From Acanthamoeba lenticulata (Eukaryota; Discosea; Longamoebia; Acanthamoebidae), in contig NAVB01001850.1 of NCBI GenBank assembly GCA_002179805.1, positions 1-20,556 of the forward strand: DNA of 20,556 bases. The letters are read 5' to 3'. Positions 17,982 through 20,556 of this stretch are shown piece by piece. The notes below the pieces were generated by a model. It worked only from the letters and a program-made list of their open reading frames with translations. It did not search any database and was not told the DNA's origin. The translations under genes were made by a program, and so were the position numbers. Every line of letters starts with the position of its first letter. The stretch's first letter is position 1.

Positions 17982-19250
17982 ATGGCGAGAACTGCCCTTA
18001 CTCTCTTCCTCGTCCTCGCGGCCTTTGTGATCTTCTCCTCGCCCTCGGCCCAGGCGCAGACCTACGCTGAGGCGGCGTCCAACGCTGCCGTGGCGCTCGA
18101 GGCCTACCTTGACAGCCGTTTCGACGAAGTGCTCTCCAAGATCGCCGCTCTCCAGGTCTCTTGCCAGGGTCCGGCCCCGTCGCCTTCGCCGAGCCGCGCG
18201 CCCACGCCCAGCGTCACGCCTTCCCCCGCTCCTCCTGCCGCCTCCCTGCGCTCGGTCACCGTCGGGCCTGGTCAGGCCTACACCGAGCCGGCTGATGTCA
18301 TCGCCTACCTTGCCCCGGGCTTCAACATGACCGTGCTGGCGGGCACCTACTACAAGCCCTTCGACATCCCCAACAACCTCGGCGGCTGGACCATCAACGG
18401 CGCTGGCGGTGGCAAGACCATCTTCGACGGCCGTGGCGGCGCTGGCGCTGGCTACCGTCTCTCTTGGGGCAAGGGCTTCATCCACACGCAGAGCCCCGGT
18501 ACCGTGAGCAACATCGTCTTCCAGAACGCCGGTGGTGCCGATGGCTCCGGCGACGGTGAGGCTGGTGTCTATGCTGAGCTGTTCACCACGGCGGGCACGG
18601 TGACCATCAACAAGTGCCTCTTCCAGAACAACGAGAACGGCATCTTCGTCCCTGCCGGCGGCTCGGGCAAGCCCGGCAACGGCATTGCGGTCGTCGTCAC
18701 CAACAGCGACTTCATCTCCAACGGCCAGTCCAAGGATGGCGCCAGCCACGATCTCTACGTGCAGGGCGATTCGTACACGGAGACCAACTGCAACCACTAC
18801 AGCAACCCCTACGGCAACAACATCAAGGTCCGCTCGCCCGTGCTCGCCGTCAACGGCGGCTACCACGCCAACAAGGCCGGCTCGCGCTGGATCGACTTCC
18901 CCAACGGCGGCAAGGCCACCGTTGTCGGCGGCACCTTCGTCATCTCGTCGTCCTCGCCGGGCGCCAACATCATTGGCTACGCCGAAGAGAACCAGAACAA
19001 CGGTGTTACGGGCGGCATGGCGTTCAGCGGCGGCTCCAAGCTCTACGTCGGTCGCTACAACTCCAACATCATGGTGGCCACCGGTGGCGTTGTCTCCTTC
19101 GACTCGAGCGTGTCCCTGACCTGGACCAGCAGCAGCGCCAACATCCTCGTCTCCAACGGCGGCAGCGTGACCGGCCTCCCGAGCCTGACTCCGGGCAGCA
19201 GCACCATCGGCACCGAGCCCGCCGCCCCTGCCCACATCAGCGGCAACTGA
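17982..19250 (+). CDS. Secreted right-handed beta-helix (pectin-lyase-fold) protein
   Basis: A single exon of 422 residues. The first 26 residues form a clear signal peptide with an AQA cleavage site. A short helical stretch (AEAASNAAVALEAYLDSRFDEVLSKIAAL) and a Pro/Ser/Thr-rich linker (about 65-87), probably O-glycosylated, follow. From about 90 on there are repeated short beta-strand turns typical of parallel beta-helix proteins: TINGAGGGKTIFDG, VSNIVFQNAGG, VTINKCLFQNNENGIFV, VVVTNSDFISN, ILVSNGGSVTG. No catalytic pectinase motif is evident. No transmembrane segment or GPI signal is seen. Codon use is strongly biased to C/G at third positions, more than in neighbours, and the gene is intronless behind a good TATA box, all suggesting high expression. 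A surface, matrix or cyst-wall role is plausible but not shown. Confidence 0.85.
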   Translation: MARTALTLFLVLAAFVIFSSPSAQAQTYAEAASNAAVALEAYLDSRFDEVLSKIAALQVSCQGPAPSPSPSRAPTPSVTPSPAPPAASLRSVTVGPGQAYTEPADVIAYLAPGFNMTVLAGTYYKPFDIPNNLGGWTINGAGGGKTIFDGRGGAGAGYRLSWGKGFIHTQSPGTVSNIVFQNAGGADGSGDGEAGVYAELFTTAGTVTINKCLFQNNENGIFVPAGGSGKPGNGIAVVVTNSDFISNGQSKDGASHDLYVQGDSYTETNCNHYSNPYGNNIKVRSPVLAVNGGYHANKAGSRWIDFPNGGKATVVGGTFVISSSSPGANIIGYAEENQNNGVTGGMAFSGGSKLYVGRYNSNIMVATGGVVSFDSSVSLTWTSSSANILVSNGGSVTGLPSLTPGSSTIGTEPAAPAHISGN

Positions 19251-19560
19251 GAAGGACTCGCCCTCCCCGCCTTGGCTTGTACTTTTATCTCTGCCAAGTT
19301 TTAAATGAACTTTGCTTGCTTCTTTGATCCTGGCCCCTCTTGTAACCGGCAGCAGCGAACCAAGTCGCGAACAGCCAGGACGAGCTGCGAGCACACGCAC
19401 ACGTTCGCGAAGGAGTACGATACTACACGACAGCGACAGCTGGGAAACACACCCCAATAATGAGGCCATTCCACAAAAAAAGGGGCTCCAGCCCTCCTTA
19501 CGCCTCGGGCGGGAGGGGCGCCAGGGCCGGTCTCCCGTCCACAAAACAACACAAACAGCC
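19251..19560. other. Convergent 3' intergenic region
   Basis: These 310 bases lie between the stop of the beta-helix gene and the stop of the minus-strand kinase gene. They must contain both 3' UTRs. No canonical AATAAA is present on the plus strand; AATAAT at 19456-19461 is a possible variant. I see no RNA gene or repeat. Confidence 0.5.
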
Positions 19561-19953
19561 TTACACGGCGGCGGCGAGAGCGGGGAAGAGGCGGAGGGTG
19601 TCCTCGTCGTTCTCCAGGATGTGAATCGCCGTGAGGCCCTCGGCGGCGAGCGGCTCGGCCAACATCGACTTGAACCGGTCGATGATGGCCAGTCCTGCAC
19701 ATATAAATATGTCCGCGTCAGGTTCGTCGTCTTCCTCCAGGCCTCCTCTTGCTTCTTCCACTACTGCTTCTTCCACGAACCTTGCTCGCCGGGGGCGATG
19801 GTGGGGTGGTCGGTCCGCACGGAAACGCGTTGCTTGCACACCTCGAGGCTCACCTTGAGCCACAGCACCTCGATGGCGTTGACTCCGTACTTGCGCGCTG
19901 CGCGCCAAAGAGAAGAAGGACGCGCGTGCCCCAGTCAGAGTCGGTCAGTCCAC

Positions 19954-20020
<67 letters not shown>

Positions 20021-20548
20021 TGGCCGACAAGAAAGGGGGAGGGGGCGTGCGCGGTACCGAGTTTGATCCACGTGAGGCGCTGCTGATAGTCAAAGTTGCA
20101 GCGATCGACGAGGACGCTCTTCCCGCGCCGGAGCCCGGCCTCGGCCTCGACTTCGCATCGTTTTCTGAAACATGAACACAATCACACACGTCGTCATCAT
20201 CATCATCATCATGAACATCTTGTAAGCGGCCGAAGTGGTGGTTGGGGAACGTACCGAGTCTTCATCTCGTCCTGGTTCACACGCACGAACTCGGGGTAGG
20301 CCGCCATCAGGCGCTTTGCCAGCGTGCTCTTGCCTGTGCGGTGGCGCATGCATTCGGCCCCATGAGAGCGTCAGAAGCCAGCCAAAATAGTTTGAAAATA
20401 GTTTGAAAAAATTGAAAAATAAATAAATTTATATTTTTTTAAAAAAAAATTAGTAAAGTGGAAATGGCGAACCGCTGCCAGGGACGCCCATCATGATGAC
20501 CATACGCTGCACATGGCCTCCATTTTTCTGCCTCTCCTCTTCTTGGGC
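19561..20548 (-). CDS. P-loop kinase of the polynucleotide-kinase-like (AAA_33) group, C-terminal part
   Basis: Five exons on the minus strand: 20548-20473, 20333-20255, 20164-20058, 19897-19781 and 19694-19561, giving 170 residues. The 5' part lies beyond the right edge; an acceptor (TGACAG) sits just before 20548. The Walker A motif is GVPGSGKST, split by an intron. It is followed by RVNQDEMKTR and SVLVDRCNFDYQQRLTWIKLA, which match the 'NQD..KTR' and 'VIDxxNPxxxxR..W..LA' segments of PNKP-type kinases, then VCKQRVSVRTDHPTI and EQGLAIIDRF. Such domains phosphorylate nucleic-acid ends in PNKP and also occur as stand-alone or aprataxin-linked kinases. The substrate cannot be told from this fragment. 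The protein ends LFPALAAAV. It converges on the beta-helix gene. Confidence 0.78.
19955..20021. repeat. TGCG tetranucleotide microsatellite in a kinase intron
   Basis: About 17 uninterrupted TGCG units (CGCA on the coding strand) fill the middle of intron 20057-19898. This explains its larger size (160 nt). It produces artificial open frames rich in Ala-Arg-Thr-His or Cys-Val-Arg-Ala on both strands, which are not genes. Confidence 0.9.
20194..20211. repeat. ATC trinucleotide repeat in a kinase intron
   Basis: A short run of ATC units lies in the predicted intron 20254-20165 of the kinase gene. It is an ordinary microsatellite. Confidence 0.7.
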
Positions 20549-20556
20549 CTGTCACA

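Noticed and set aside
17922..19700. 592-codon open frame on the minus strand opposite the beta-helix gene
   Set aside because: It is low-complexity Ala/Gly/Arg/Asp-rich text caused by the high GC and strong codon bias of the plus-strand gene. It has no domain, and its ends overlap the true 3' exon of the kinase gene in another frame.
19955..20021. Regular short repeats that might suggest a CRISPR array
   Set aside because: These are uninterrupted tetranucleotide units without spacers, in a eukaryotic intron. It is a plain microsatellite.

Overview
This looks like nuclear DNA of a free-living amoebozoan, most likely Acanthamoeba or a close relative. Exons are GC-rich. Introns are short (mostly 58-115 nt), more AT-rich, and usually start GTACG or GTGCG and end CAG. 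Genes are tightly packed on both strands, and the 5S rRNA gene carries the general eukaryotic landmarks in a form I associate with Acanthamoeba. Almost every protein gene is split into many exons, so raw ORFs mislead. I rebuilt the genes by joining exons with matching phase and family motifs. The exon lists in the entries are hand-made predictions without transcript support.

Layout, left to right. (1) 51-1112, minus: the N-terminal part of a probable RasGEF_N-domain protein, running off the left edge. (2) 1416-2619, plus: an acyl-protein thioesterase/carboxylesterase with a mitochondrial-type leader and one GC-AG intron. (3) 2643-7764, minus: an 18-exon, about 1253-residue TOPLESS-like LisH-CTLH-WD40 protein. 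(4) 7886-11055, minus: a 14-exon glycoside hydrolase family 15 enzyme whose largest intron contains a complete 5S rRNA gene (10051-10170, same strand). (5) 11769-13171, plus: an ER 3-oxoacyl-CoA reductase / 17-beta-HSD12-type SDR with a C-terminal KKxx signal. (6) 13469-17246, plus: a protein with two tandem CHHC zinc fingers (GTSF1-like layout). Its 3' two-thirds, together with a small unknown ORF, form a tandem repeat of about 1.6 kb: two near-complete copies and a decayed third. (7) 17247-17904: a stretch with possible gene remnants, then a clear TATA box. (8) 17982-19250, plus: an intronless secreted beta-helix protein. (9) 19561-20548, minus: the C-terminal part of a P-loop kinase related to the polynucleotide-kinase group, running off the right edge.

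The genes do not form a pathway. Neighbours are unrelated, as is usual in a compact eukaryotic genome. The most unusual points are the 5S gene nested in a protein-gene intron, the duplicated CHHC zinc-finger locus (in-frame indels in predicted exons, out-of-frame indels in introns, a truncated second copy and a lost start codon), and a TOPLESS-type architecture outside plants.
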